Of a DNA stretch of 64,000 nt, positions 24,292 to 34,411 are shown in pieces. A model generated the notes under the pieces. It saw only the letters and a program-made list of their open reading frames with translations. It had not been told where the DNA came from and did no database searches. Location of the stretch: assembly GCA_947452765.1 (NCBI GenBank), contig CANGDR010000001.1, forward strand, positions 1-64,000. Reading direction: 5' to 3'. The stretch is from Actinomycetota bacterium (GTDB lineage: Bacteria; Actinomycetota; Actinomycetes; S36-B12; UBA5976). Position 1 is the stretch's first letter; each line of letters opens with the position of its first letter. A program made the position numbers and the translations under genes.

Positions 24292-25272
24292 ATGACTGGC
24301 ATCACGCAAAACAACGCAAAGCGGATGGTCCTGATAGCCGGTCGCTCACACCCTGAGCTAGCGCAGGCAGTTGCCGACAACCTTGGCGTAGAGCTAGTTC
24401 CAACCCGTGCATTTAACTTCGCCAATGGCGAGATCTTCGTTCGCTTCGAAGAATCCGTTCGTGGCTGTGACGTCTTCGTGCTCCAAACGCATACCGCGCC
24501 AGTCAATGAGTGGATCATGGAGCACTTGCTCATGGTTGATGCGCTAAAACGAGCTTCTGCCAAGCGCATCACGGTCGTTGCGCCGTTCTATGGTTACGCT
24601 CGGCAAGATAAAAAACATGCTGGCCGTGAACCAATTTCTGCCCGCTTGATGGCTGATTTATTTGCTGCTGCTGGGGCCGATCGCCTAATGAGTGTTGATC
24701 TGCATACTGCCCAGATCCAAGGATTCTTCGACGGACCAGTGGACCACTTGTTCGCACTTCCAATTCTTGCCGCACATGTAGGTCGCACAGTTGATCGCAG
24801 CAAAATCACGGTCGTTTCTCCTGATGCCGGTCGCGTACGGGTGGCTGAGCGTTGGACTGATATTTTGTCGGCGCCACTCGCAATTATGCACAAGCGTCGC
24901 GATCCTGATGTGCCGAATGAAGCAAAAGTTCTCGAAGTTGTCGGTGACGTAAAGGGTCGAATTTGCGTAGTAGTTGATGACATGATCGATACCGGTGGCA
25001 CGATCGTAAAGGCGGCTGAAGCACTTTTTGAAAATGGAGCCGAAGACGTAATTGTCACTGCGACCCACGGAATTTTCTCGTCCCCCGCAGCACAACGTCT
25101 GCAAGATTCTGCAATTCGTGAAGTTGTAGTGACCGATACTTTGCCAATTCCTCACGAAAACCAGTTCCCGAACCTAACCATCCTTCCGATCGCACCGCTG
25201 CTTGCGCGCGCCATCAAGGAAGTTTTTGATGAAGGCTCGGTTGCAAGCTTGTTCGATCACGTCGGCGTTTAA
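24292..25272 (+). CDS. prs: Ribose-phosphate pyrophosphokinase (PRPP synthetase)
   Basis: Makes PRPP from ribose-5-phosphate and ATP for nucleotide, His, Trp and decaprenyl-phosphate-arabinose synthesis. 326 residues, class I. FANGEIFVRFEESVRG near residue 44, the flexible loop YARQDKKHAGREPISARL near 101, SVDLHTAQIQGFF near 135, and the PRPP loop VVDDMIDTGGTIVKAAE near 225 are canonical. AAAGGAA precedes the ATG. Confidence 0.97.
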   Translation: MTGITQNNAKRMVLIAGRSHPELAQAVADNLGVELVPTRAFNFANGEIFVRFEESVRGCDVFVLQTHTAPVNEWIMEHLLMVDALKRASAKRITVVAPFYGYARQDKKHAGREPISARLMADLFAAAGADRLMSVDLHTAQIQGFFDGPVDHLFALPILAAHVGRTVDRSKITVVSPDAGRVRVAERWTDILSAPLAIMHKRRDPDVPNEAKVLEVVGDVKGRICVVVDDMIDTGGTIVKAAEALFENGAEDVIVTATHGIFSSPAAQRLQDSAIREVVVTDTLPIPHENQFPNLTILPIAPLLARAIKEVFDEGSVASLFDHVGV

Positions 25273-25294
25273 ATCCACTTAAATAAGACGCGTT

Positions 25295-25324
25295 TTGGCA
25301 CCAGACTAAATCCTGGGCTAATCT
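25295..25324 (+). promoter_or_regulatory. Predicted promoter of rplY-pth
   Basis: TTGGCA and TAATCT separated by 18 bases, one of the few sites in the window with both a -35-like and a -10-like hexamer. It predicts a leader of about 87 nt before rplY, containing a small CCTC/GAGG hairpin near 25333. Confidence 0.5.
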
Positions 25325-25417
25325 GAAGGTGCTCCTCGGCGAGGGCCCTAAAAAGCCGTTATCGACGAAGGTCCGTTGTGGAGCTATTCAGCAATGACCT
25401 AAATCGAGGAGAAATAC

Positions 25418-25882
25418 ATGAGTGACGCATTAGTCGCAGAACCCCGTTCTGATTTTGGCAAAGGCGCATCTCGTCGCCTACGCCGTGACGGAAAAACCCC
25501 AGCTGTTGTTTATGGACACGGCACCAAAGTAGTTCACATCGCACTTGATTCGCATGAACTACGTCTCACCCTTCGCAAGAAGGTCACATCATTCGATATC
25601 AACCTTGATGGAAAAGTTGAAACTGTTTCCCCGCGGGATATCCAAATTGATCCGGTCACTCGTGGCCTCGAACACCTAGACCTAATACTCGTGTCAGTTG
25701 CAGAAGCAGCGACTCTTGCTCGGGAAGCAGTGGTAGCACATGCAGCAGCAGAGGCTCAGATGAACGCAGCAGCAGAAGCAGCAGCATCCAAGGCTGCAAC
25801 TCGCGCTGAGTACCAAGCGGCTGAAGAGGCTGCTGGTACTTCTGCCAAATCTGATGCACCTGCAGAGGCATCCGCAGAGTAA
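25418..25882 (+). CDS. rplY: 50S ribosomal protein L25 with Ala/Glu-rich tail
   Basis: Binds 5S rRNA in the large subunit. 154 residues. The L25 core covers residues 1-95 (RSDFGKGASRRLRRDGKTPAVVYG, VSPRDIQIDPVTRGLEHLDL). The second TL5/CTC beta domain normal in actinobacterial L25 (about 200 residues) is missing; instead there is a 60-residue low-complexity tail of Ala and Glu (AEAQMNAAAEAAASKAATRA). Strong GAGGAG site seven bases before the ATG. Four bases separate it from pth. The tail resembles those on L10 and NusG in this window. Confidence 0.93.
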   Translation: MSDALVAEPRSDFGKGASRRLRRDGKTPAVVYGHGTKVVHIALDSHELRLTLRKKVTSFDINLDGKVETVSPRDIQIDPVTRGLEHLDLILVSVAEAATLAREAVVAHAAAEAQMNAAAEAAASKAATRAEYQAAEEAAGTSAKSDAPAEASAE

Positions 25883-25886
25883 GACC

Positions 25887-26465
25887 GTGTCAGAAAACGG
25901 TGCGTGGCTTGTTGTGGGACTCGGTAATCCGGGTCCCACATACGCATCTACGCGCCACAATATAGGCGCGATGGTAATTGATGAACTGGCAATTAGAAAT
26001 GGTGACAAATTAAGTCGTCACAAACGTGCCTTGGCTGAAGTTGCTGAGACTCGAATTAATGGCATTCAAGCAATTCTGGTTAAACCACTTTCATATATGA
26101 ATGAATCAGGTGGACCAGTTAAGGCGTTAGCAAGCTTCTATAAGATTCCTGCTTCGCGCATTGTGGTGCTGCATGATGAACTCGACATCCCACTTGCCGC
26201 AATTCGCGCGAAACTAGGCGGGGGTGACAACGGGCACAACGGATTGAAATCAATTCGATCTGCCTTTGGAGATGGTGACTGGTATCGAATCAGACTTGGT
26301 ATCGGTAGACCTCCGGGCCAACAAGATCCAGCAGACTTTGTCTTACGACCATTTGCCGCACAAGAAGCCGTGGATGTCGCAACCCTGCGAGAGCAAGGTG
26401 CAGACGCAGTCGCAACTTTACTAACCAGTGGCTTAGATGAAACCCAGCAGGCTTTTAATTCATGA
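25887..26465 (+). CDS. pth: Peptidyl-tRNA hydrolase
   Basis: Frees tRNA from prematurely released peptidyl-tRNA. The track begins at 25854 inside rplY; GTG at 25887 gives 192 residues and the standard start. VGLGNPGPTYASTRHNIG contains the catalytic His, LVKPLSYMNESGGPV and HDELDIPLAAIRAKLGGG with NGHNGLKSI complete the active site. The ATG of the next gene overlaps its stop by four bases. Confidence 0.95.
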   Translation: MSENGAWLVVGLGNPGPTYASTRHNIGAMVIDELAIRNGDKLSRHKRALAEVAETRINGIQAILVKPLSYMNESGGPVKALASFYKIPASRIVVLHDELDIPLAAIRAKLGGGDNGHNGLKSIRSAFGDGDWYRIRLGIGRPPGQQDPADFVLRPFAAQEAVDVATLREQGADAVATLLTSGLDETQQAFNS

Positions 26466-27268
26466 GCGATAACGAACTCGCTAAGCAGCTAGCAGTTAAA
26501 ACTGGCGAGCTCTTAGTTGGGTTACGAAATCATGCCCACTCCCTTGAGACACTAGGCGATGAGTCTCACGCTGCCTTAGCGCAAGAGATATTAGGCAGTG
26601 AAGGTGATTCGATAGCTCATTCCTACCTGTTTGAGCAGTTAACAAAATTACGTCCCAATGACGTCGTGCTCAGTGAAGAAGGTGATCTTGAAGTTGCCCG
26701 CACCAGCGCCAAGCGAATTTGGATTATTGACCCGCTAGATGGAACTGCGCAGTATTCAACCGGTGGTCCAGATTTCGCAGTCCACATTGCACTTTGGGAA
26801 GCTACATCGGATGCACCAAGTAACATTTCAGTTGCTGCAGTTTCAGTTCCAATGCGAAATGAAATCTGGACAACGTCGGATGTGCCTGTGGTACCGACTG
26901 ATTCTTCGCGGCCAATTCGCATATTAGTTTCACGCAGTCGGCCACCTCGGGAAATTGCCACTGTCATTGCTGCCCTTGAATTGAAATACCCAGATAGAGG
27001 TTCAGTGGAAGTAATTCCGATGGGATCAGTCGGCGCCAAAGTAGGAGCCATCATTTCTGGTAAAGCGGATATCTATTTCAACACTGGTGGATTTTATGAA
27101 TGGGACTTGGCTGCACCGCTTGGAGTAGCAATCCATTACGGATTGAGTGTCACGGATAGCCGGGGTGACACGATTTCATTGAACCAGGCAAATTTACGCG
27201 TCCGCGACGTGCTGATTACCCGACCCGAGTTTGTTGTATCTGTAGTTAGCGCATTGGCAGGATCATGA
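26462..27268 (+). CDS. cysQ: Inositol-monophosphatase-family phosphatase, CysQ-like (3'(2'),5'-bisphosphate nucleotidase)
   Basis: Mg2+/Li+-sensitive phosphatase fold that probably recycles PAP or PAPS from sulfate assimilation. 268 residues. Metal site motifs: VLSEEGDLE near residue 62, WIIDPLDGTAQYSTGGPDFA near 84, and the C-terminal YEWDLAAPLGVAIHYGL near 216. The tight YSTGGPDFAVHI after DPLDGT resembles CysQ rather than SuhB. It overlaps both pth and mfd by ATGA, so translation is coupled. Substrate is inferred; fructose-bisphosphatase or inositol phosphatase activity is possible. Confidence 0.82.
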   Translation: MSDNELAKQLAVKTGELLVGLRNHAHSLETLGDESHAALAQEILGSEGDSIAHSYLFEQLTKLRPNDVVLSEEGDLEVARTSAKRIWIIDPLDGTAQYSTGGPDFAVHIALWEATSDAPSNISVAAVSVPMRNEIWTTSDVPVVPTDSSRPIRILVSRSRPPREIATVIAALELKYPDRGSVEVIPMGSVGAKVGAIISGKADIYFNTGGFYEWDLAAPLGVAIHYGLSVTDSRGDTISLNQANLRVRDVLITRPEFVVSVVSALAGS

Positions 27269-30200
27269 CCCTGGATTTGATTGCGGCAGCAGTTTTAGAA
27301 GACCGGGTAATTACTGGTGTTGTTTCTGATATCACAGCTGGAGTCTCTACTCGGATTCCCGTTCCAAAATCCACAATCCCATTTGTTGTTGGCGCTTTGG
27401 CAAGTGTCGGCAGACCATTAGTTATCGTTGCGCCCACAGAACGTGCGGCAGAGGACCTAGTTCGCGAAATTAGAGACTTTGTCTCAGATGATTCCCTTGC
27501 GGTCTTTCCAGCTTGGGAAACTTTGCCGCATGAACGATTGAGTCCAAGCAGCGACACGGTTGGTCGCCGAATGGCGGTACTCCGACGATTGGCGCATCCG
27601 GAAGATCTGGGGCCACTAACAGTTGTAGTAACTTCCGTGCGAGCTTTTATTCAACCGATTGTTGCCGGATTAGGTGAAATTGCCCCGTTGCACGTCACAA
27701 CTGGTGATGAATTTCCACTTGAGAAAATAGTTACTGAATTGGCTCGACTTGGATTTGATCGAGTTGAACTGGTAGACAGACGTGGCCAGTTCGCAGTTCG
27801 CGGCGGCATCGTTGACGTGTTCCCTGCCGCTGAAGAGCATCCACTTCGAATTGAATTCTGGGGAGATTCGGTTGAGGAAATTAGAACGTTCTCGATTGCA
27901 GATCAAAGGTCACTTGGGATAGCCGTTCCAAAACTCTTTGCGACAGCTTGTCGAGAACTCTTAATCACCGATGAAGTAAAAGTTAGAGCAGAAAAACTTT
28001 CAAAGTTGCATCCTGAGCTTTCAGAAATCTTGGGCAAAGTCGCGCAAGGAATTGCAGCCGAAGGCATGGAAAGCCTAATACCCGTTTTGGTTCCTAAGCT
28101 GGAATTATTGCTAGACGTTATTTCGAAATCCGCAATTATCATTGAAGTTGAACCAGAGCGACTTGAAACTCGAGCGCACGAACTGGCAACAACGAGTGCT
28201 GAATTTTTAGAGGCTTCGTGGCATAACGCAACTGCTGGAAATGCAATCCCCATTGATTTGGGCGCATCAGCATTCCGGGATTACCAGGAACTGAAGGAGA
28301 CCTACAATTCACGAGCTTGGCTTGGGCTTTCGCTCCTCACGAGGCCAGATGATGAAGTACCAGACTTAGAGCCAATTACGGATTATCGTTCCAACGTTGA
28401 ATCGTTCGTTTCTGATATCCGCACTTGGTGGAAAGCTGGCTATCGAGTAGTCGTTTCTATGGCTGGCCATGGTTCAACTGAGCGATTAGTTGCGACTTTG
28501 CTTGAGTTTGATATACCAGCCCGTCAGATAGATACCTTGACGCCAGGGTTGGTAGATCGAGTAGTTGAAGTCACCGTTTCACATCAAGAATATGGTGCAC
28601 AGCTAGGGGCAGCAAAACTTGCCGTTGTAACCGAAGTGGACTTATTTGGGTCGAGGGATACCCAGCGAGAAAATCGGAGCCTTCCTAGTCGACGTCGCCA
28701 GGTCATTGATCCGCTTACTCTCAAGAGTGGCGATTATGTTGTGCATGAACAGCATGGTGTTGGTCGATATATTGAAATGACGCAACGTACCGTGCAAGGT
28801 GCAACTCGTGAATATCTGGTAATCGAATACACCCCAAGTAAGCGGGGCCAACGTGGTGATCGACTTTATGTCCCAAGTGATCAGCTTGACCAGATAACTA
28901 GATATGTGGGTGGCGAGGCACCAACTCTCAACCGACTAGGCGGGGGAGATTGGGCCGCTACAAAATCAAAGGCCCGACGTGCAGTTCGCCAAATTGCAGG
29001 TGAACTTATTCGTCTCTACGCCGCCCGAATGGCGAGCAAGGGTTACGCCTTTGGCCCAGACACGCCATGGCAGCGCGAGCTTGAAGATGCCTTTGAGTAT
29101 GTAGAAACCCCAGACCAACTAGCGACGATTAATGAAGTGAAACGGGATATGGAAAGTGAAGTCCCGATGGACCGATTAGTTTGTGGTGATGTTGGTTACG
29201 GCAAGACCGAGATCGCGGTCCGAGCTGCATTTAAGGCTGTTCAAGATGGCAAGCAAGTAGCGATATTGGTACCAACAACTTTATTAGTGCAACAACACTT
29301 TGAAACTTTTTCTCGCCGATATGCCCAGTTCCCAGTTAAGTTGGCAGCTCTGTCCCGATTCCAATCCGACAAAGAAGTAAAGCAAGTGCTTGTTGGAATG
29401 ACCGATGGGACGATTGATGTAGTGATAGGTACACATCGTCTGTTCAATCCAGATGTCCGGTTCAAAGATTTAGGACTCGTAGTTGTCGACGAGGAACAGC
29501 GATTCGGAGTAGAGCACAAAGAGCACCTAAAGGCATTGCGCACAAATGTCGACATGCTTACTATGTCCGCGACTCCGATCCCACGAACCCTCGAAATGGC
29601 CGTCACCGGCTTGCGTGAGATGTCAACGATTCAAACGCCACCTGAGGAGCGTCATCCAGTCTTAACTACCGTGGGCCCGTATGACGAGAAATTCATCACT
29701 GCTGCTATTCACCGAGAACTAATTCGCGATGGCCAAGTTTTCTTTGTACACAACCGAGTAGAGAGTATAAATCGAGTTGCATCAAAGCTTGGTGAGTTAG
29801 TTCCCGAGGCTCGAATTGCCGTTGCGCACGGACAGATGAATGAGCACCAACTTGAACAAATCATTATCGACTTCTGGGCTCATAAATATGACGTTTTGGT
29901 TTCAACCACAATTATTGAAAGTGGATTAGATATTCCAAATGCCAATACTTTAATAGTCGATCGGGCGGATACCTTCGGCTTGTCTCAACTGCATCAGTTA
30001 CGCGGCCGAGTTGGGCGAAGTCGTGAACGCGGTTATGCATATTTCTTGTACGCAGCTGATCGTCCACTGAGTGAGAATGCCCACGATCGACTCTCTACTA
30101 TTGCTGCGCATACTGATTTGGGTTCAGGTATGGCAGTTGCTATGAAAGATTTGGAAATTCGCGGAGCAGGTAACTTGCTGGGTGGCGAGCAAAGTGGCCA

Positions 30201-30750
30201 CATAGCTGACGTTGGTTTTGATCTTTATGTTCGATTGGTAAGCGAAGCCGTAGAAGAAGTGCGTTCCGGTGGTGAAGCAACGGCTGAAGTCGTTATTAAG
30301 GTAGAACTTCCCGTCGATGCACATTTACCACACGACTATCTACCGGATGAGAGACTTCGCCTCGAGGCCTATCGTCGGTTAGCGAATGCACGTACCAATG
30401 ATGAAGTTGATCAAGTCGTAGAAGAATTAATTGATCGATACGGCGCGCTGCCCAAACCAGTTGCGGCATTGATATCAATTGCACAGCTTCGAGTATTACT
30501 ACAGTCGGCCGGAATCACTGAAGTTATAGCAGCAGGAAAATCTGTGAAGTTGTCCCCAGTTGAGCTGCCTGAATCCCGAGTCATGAGGCTCAATCGCCTC
30601 TACCCAGGATCGTCAATAAAGCCTGCATCTCGTACGATTGTGGTGCCTAGAACCAGAGACGAAATGCTTGGAACCACTCAAGATAACTCGGCGGATGACC
30701 TAGTGGGATGGGTAACGGCACTGGTGACATCAGTGGTGTTAGAAGCCTAA
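27265..30750 (+). CDS. mfd: Transcription-repair coupling factor
   Basis: Removes RNA polymerase stalled at lesions and recruits UvrA. 1161 residues, full length. A UvrB-homology region is at the N-terminus (VAPTERAAEDLVREIRDF, FPAWETLPHERLSPSSD), then the RNAP-interaction (CarD-like Tudor) domain near 480-560 (GDYVVHEQHGVGRYIEM) and the RecG-like motor with GDVGYGKTEIAVRAAFKA near 641 and VVDEEQRFGVEHKEHLK near 741. The TRG motif region and C-terminal autoinhibitory domain follow. Same locus as Rv1020. Confidence 0.97.
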   Translation: MTLDLIAAAVLEDRVITGVVSDITAGVSTRIPVPKSTIPFVVGALASVGRPLVIVAPTERAAEDLVREIRDFVSDDSLAVFPAWETLPHERLSPSSDTVGRRMAVLRRLAHPEDLGPLTVVVTSVRAFIQPIVAGLGEIAPLHVTTGDEFPLEKIVTELARLGFDRVELVDRRGQFAVRGGIVDVFPAAEEHPLRIEFWGDSVEEIRTFSIADQRSLGIAVPKLFATACRELLITDEVKVRAEKLSKLHPELSEILGKVAQGIAAEGMESLIPVLVPKLELLLDVISKSAIIIEVEPERLETRAHELATTSAEFLEASWHNATAGNAIPIDLGASAFRDYQELKETYNSRAWLGLSLLTRPDDEVPDLEPITDYRSNVESFVSDIRTWWKAGYRVVVSMAGHGSTERLVATLLEFDIPARQIDTLTPGLVDRVVEVTVSHQEYGAQLGAAKLAVVTEVDLFGSRDTQRENRSLPSRRRQVIDPLTLKSGDYVVHEQHGVGRYIEMTQRTVQGATREYLVIEYTPSKRGQRGDRLYVPSDQLDQITRYVGGEAPTLNRLGGGDWAATKSKARRAVRQIAGELIRLYAARMASKGYAFGPDTPWQRELEDAFEYVETPDQLATINEVKRDMESEVPMDRLVCGDVGYGKTEIAVRAAFKAVQDGKQVAILVPTTLLVQQHFETFSRRYAQFPVKLAALSRFQSDKEVKQVLVGMTDGTIDVVIGTHRLFNPDVRFKDLGLVVVDEEQRFGVEHKEHLKALRTNVDMLTMSATPIPRTLEMAVTGLREMSTIQTPPEERHPVLTTVGPYDEKFITAAIHRELIRDGQVFFVHNRVESINRVASKLGELVPEARIAVAHGQMNEHQLEQIIIDFWAHKYDVLVSTTIIESGLDIPNANTLIVDRADTFGLSQLHQLRGRVGRSRERGYAYFLYAADRPLSENAHDRLSTIAAHTDLGSGMAVAMKDLEIRGAGNLLGGEQSGHIADVGFDLYVRLVSEAVEEVRSGGEATAEVVIKVELPVDAHLPHDYLPDERLRLEAYRRLANARTNDEVDQVVEELIDRYGALPKPVAALISIAQLRVLLQSAGITEVIAAGKSVKLSPVELPESRVMRLNRLYPGSSIKPASRTIVVPRTRDEMLGTTQDNSADDLVGWVTALVTSVVLEA

Positions 30751-30793
30751 TAAAATCAAAGTACTACTTGTTGAAAATCATGGAGGAATTCCC

Positions 30794-31423
30794 TTGAAGT
30801 TACGCGCCGTAATTGCAGTTTTAGCTAGCGCTGTGCTGCTAACTGGATGCTCCACGAATGGCAAGCTGGCTGGTTCTGCAGCAGTTTTTAACGATCAGAC
30901 TATTCCAATGTCTGAAGTCACCAAGCAAGTTAACGAAGCTCGAATGCAAATCGAACGAACTGATCCAGCAAGTATTTCAAAAGTCCCGACTTTAACTGAA
31001 ATAAGTCAAAGAGTAGTTGAGCGTCTAATTTTGGTAAACATACTTACAGAAGCCACTAAGCGGGAAAATATTAATATTTCAAAATCGGATGTTGCAACTT
31101 TCCGAGATTCGGTTTTTGCGCAGTACGGCAAAGATAAAATTGAAGCACAATTGGTGTCACAAAATGGAGTCTCTGCCTCGCATGTTGACGAGTTCATCTA
31201 TCTGATCATGGTGCAACAAGCAATTATGCGGAAGCTAGCGCCAGCGGCGGATCAAACAACTCAAACTAAAACCCTTTACGACTTCCTTTCCGTCGTTAGT
31301 AAAGATCTTGGAACTCGTCTGAACCCGCGTTACGGTACGTGGGATCCTAAAAATTTGTCCAGTGTTCCTGGTGATCTTGTACTATCTGCGCCAGCCGCAC
31401 CTGCTGCGCCAGCCGTGCAATAA
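30794..31423 (+). CDS. SurA-like exported lipoprotein
   Basis: 209 residues starting at TTG with GGAGG nine bases upstream. Lipobox LLTGC near residue 16-20 after a short hydrophobic signal (AVIAVLASAVLLTGC), so the Cys is probably lipidated. The mature part is a helical SurA N-terminal-like domain (FNDQTIPMSEVTKQVNEAR, SQRVVERLILVNILTEATKRENI) without a visible PPIase domain, ending in an Ala/Pro tail. A lipoprotein sits at this place between mfd, mazG and eno in many actinobacteria. A role as an extracytoplasmic chaperone is inferred. Confidence 0.85.
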   Translation: MKLRAVIAVLASAVLLTGCSTNGKLAGSAAVFNDQTIPMSEVTKQVNEARMQIERTDPASISKVPTLTEISQRVVERLILVNILTEATKRENINISKSDVATFRDSVFAQYGKDKIEAQLVSQNGVSASHVDEFIYLIMVQQAIMRKLAPAADQTTQTKTLYDFLSVVSKDLGTRLNPRYGTWDPKNLSSVPGDLVLSAPAAPAAPAVQ

Positions 31424-31426
31424 TTT

Positions 31427-32080
31427 ATGACAACTCCAATTCAGCAACTGGTCGAAGTTATGGATCAGTTGCGCAGCCCCGGTGGTTGTCCATGGGATGC
31501 AGAACAAACTCATGCGAGTTTGGCGCGCTACCTTCTCGAAGAAACATATGAAGTACTCGAAGCAATGGACTTAGGTGATCTAGATTCGCTTCGGGAAGAA
31601 CTTGGTGACCTTTTACTGCAAGTTGTTTTTCATGCACGGATAGCGCAAGAAACAGATCCCGAGTTCTCTCTTGATGCAATTGCACAAGGAGTTGTAGACA
31701 AACTCGTGAGACGTCACCCACATGTATTCTCAGACTTAGAGTTGTCCACCAGTGAAGAACTGGAAGCAAGTTGGACCAACATCAAAGCAACTGAGAAGCA
31801 ACGAGATTCAGTAACTGATGGAGTGCCAGCTGCGATGCCTGCCCTGCAACTTGCAGCTCAGTTGATCTATCGGTCTCGTAACTTAAACATTCTGCCTACT
31901 CAAAATTCACTCAAAGAGGAACTTCGTGGCGTGATTTCCGAAGTGTCTGAACTGCAAATTGCTGAACTCTTAATCGCAACAGTTGAACTTGCTCGAGAAA
32001 AGGATATAGACCCAGAATCAGTTTTACGCGCTGAAATGACAAAGTATCGCGCGAAAATCCGTAAGTCCGAAGGACTCTAG
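31427..32080 (+). CDS. mazG: Nucleoside triphosphate pyrophosphohydrolase MazG
   Basis: Hydrolyses non-canonical or excess NTPs to NMP and PPi. 217 residues with one clear MazG domain at the N-terminus: GGCPWDAEQTHASLARYLL, ETYEVLEAMDLGD and REELGDLLLQVVFHA supply the acidic metal cluster (EExxE and ExxD), followed by VRRHPHVF. The C-terminal half is divergent, so only one catalytic copy appears functional, as in mycobacterial MazG. Starts four bases after the lipoprotein stop. Confidence 0.93.
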   Translation: MTTPIQQLVEVMDQLRSPGGCPWDAEQTHASLARYLLEETYEVLEAMDLGDLDSLREELGDLLLQVVFHARIAQETDPEFSLDAIAQGVVDKLVRRHPHVFSDLELSTSEELEASWTNIKATEKQRDSVTDGVPAAMPALQLAAQLIYRSRNLNILPTQNSLKEELRGVISEVSELQIAELLIATVELAREKDIDPESVLRAEMTKYRAKIRKSEGL

Positions 32081-32147
32081 CGGTTGCCAGGTCGAGAACC
32101 GCAAGATCGCTAGAATGTAACTACCAAGCGAGAATAACTCGTCATGA

Positions 32148-33449
<1,302 letters not shown>

Positions 33450-33467
33450 TCAGGGCACACTTAATAG

Positions 33468-33899
33468 GTGGCTAACTCTCCAAAGTTCAATAGTCGCGCA
33501 ATCGCGATGATTGTCACTGGCATGTTTGTAATTGTCATGCTTGCCGTACCCATCCGGTCCTTAATTTCCGAGCGCCGAGATATTTCCAAGTTACGAGAAA
33601 ACGTTTCCGCTCAACAGGTAACAATCGATGACCTGAATAATCGAAAGGCGCGCCTTAGCGATCCTGCGTACCTACAGGCACTAGCCCGGCAGCGGTTAAA
33701 TTACGTTTTCCCGGGTGAAGTCGGTTTTGTTGTATTAGACGAACAAACCAACACTGCTATTAGCAGTGTTTCTGGTGCACTAGTTCCGAACGATGACTCG
33801 CCTTGGTACACCAAACTTTGGACGAGCACCAAATTAGCTGATCATCCAACCGTAAAGAATGACCCGCTCGTTGTGCAGTCCCAAAATCTGCCACAATAG
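33468..33899 (+). CDS. Septum formation initiator, FtsB/DivIC family
   Basis: Divisome membrane protein that bridges FtsL and FtsQ. 143 residues, GTG start. One membrane segment (AMIVTGMFVIVMLAVPI, about 12-30), then a coiled coil (RRDISKLRENVSAQQVTIDDLNNRKARL) and the DivIC signature DPAYLQALARQRLNYVFPGEVGFVV. The order eno - divIC - DUF501 - ppx equals Rv1023-Rv1026. The C-terminal 40 residues (SSVSGALVPNDDSPWYTKLW) are extracytoplasmic. Confidence 0.9.
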   Translation: MANSPKFNSRAIAMIVTGMFVIVMLAVPIRSLISERRDISKLRENVSAQQVTIDDLNNRKARLSDPAYLQALARQRLNYVFPGEVGFVVLDEQTNTAISSVSGALVPNDDSPWYTKLWTSTKLADHPTVKNDPLVVQSQNLPQ

Positions 33900-33904
33900 A
33901 ACCA

Positions 33905-34411
33905 ATGCTTTCTCCTGAAGATTTTGTAGCGGTCACTGCCCAACTTGGCCGTGAGCCGAGGAGCGTTATTGAAGTAGCGCATCGATGCACATGCGGTCAG
34001 CCAGACGTGCTAAAAACTTCACCTCGACTAGAAGATGGCACACCGTTTCCAACTATGTATTACATGACTTGCCCACGAGCAACTGGCGCTATTGGAACTC
34101 TCGAAGCCAACAATGTTATGAAACACCTAGCAGATGAGCTTGCCGCAGATTCGGAATTAGCCGCTGACTATGCTCATGCGCATGAAATGTACCTAGCAGA
34201 GCGGGAAGCCATCGAACATGTGGCGGAAATTGCAGGCATCAGCGCTGGCGGGATGCCTACGCGCGTTAAGTGTTTACACGTTTTGATAGGACATTCATTA
34301 GCCGCCGGACCAGGAGTAAATCCCTTGGGTGATCGAGCCTTGGCAATGTTGAAAGACTGGGGTTTGCGCGGACCTTGCGGAGGTGATGAAGATGCGGGTA
34401 GCAGCGATTGA
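33905..34411 (+). CDS. DUF501 family protein
   Basis: 168 residues, conserved in actinobacteria after divIC but without a known function. Recognised by EVAHRCTCGQPDVLKTSPRL near residue 25, PFPTMYYMTCPRATGAIGTLE near 49, and GMPTRVKCLHVLIGHSLAAG near 117. Four Cys (CTCG, CPR, KCLH) plus His residues look like metal ligands, an inference from spacing only. No signal or membrane segment, so cytoplasmic. Overlaps the start of ppx by about 20 bases. Confidence 0.88.
   Translation: MLSPEDFVAVTAQLGREPRSVIEVAHRCTCGQPDVLKTSPRLEDGTPFPTMYYMTCPRATGAIGTLEANNVMKHLADELAADSELAADYAHAHEMYLAEREAIEHVAEIAGISAGGMPTRVKCLHVLIGHSLAAGPGVNPLGDRALAMLKDWGLRGPCGGDEDAGSSD

Noticed and set aside
24594-25155. Long minus-strand ORFs opposite prs (154 and 156 aa)
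   Set aside because: Low-complexity antisense shadows of a strongly conserved gene; no family resemblance.
25726-25870. Trinucleotide (GCA/GAA) repeat array
   Set aside because: It is the Ala/Glu-rich coding tail of rplY, in frame; not a DNA repeat element.
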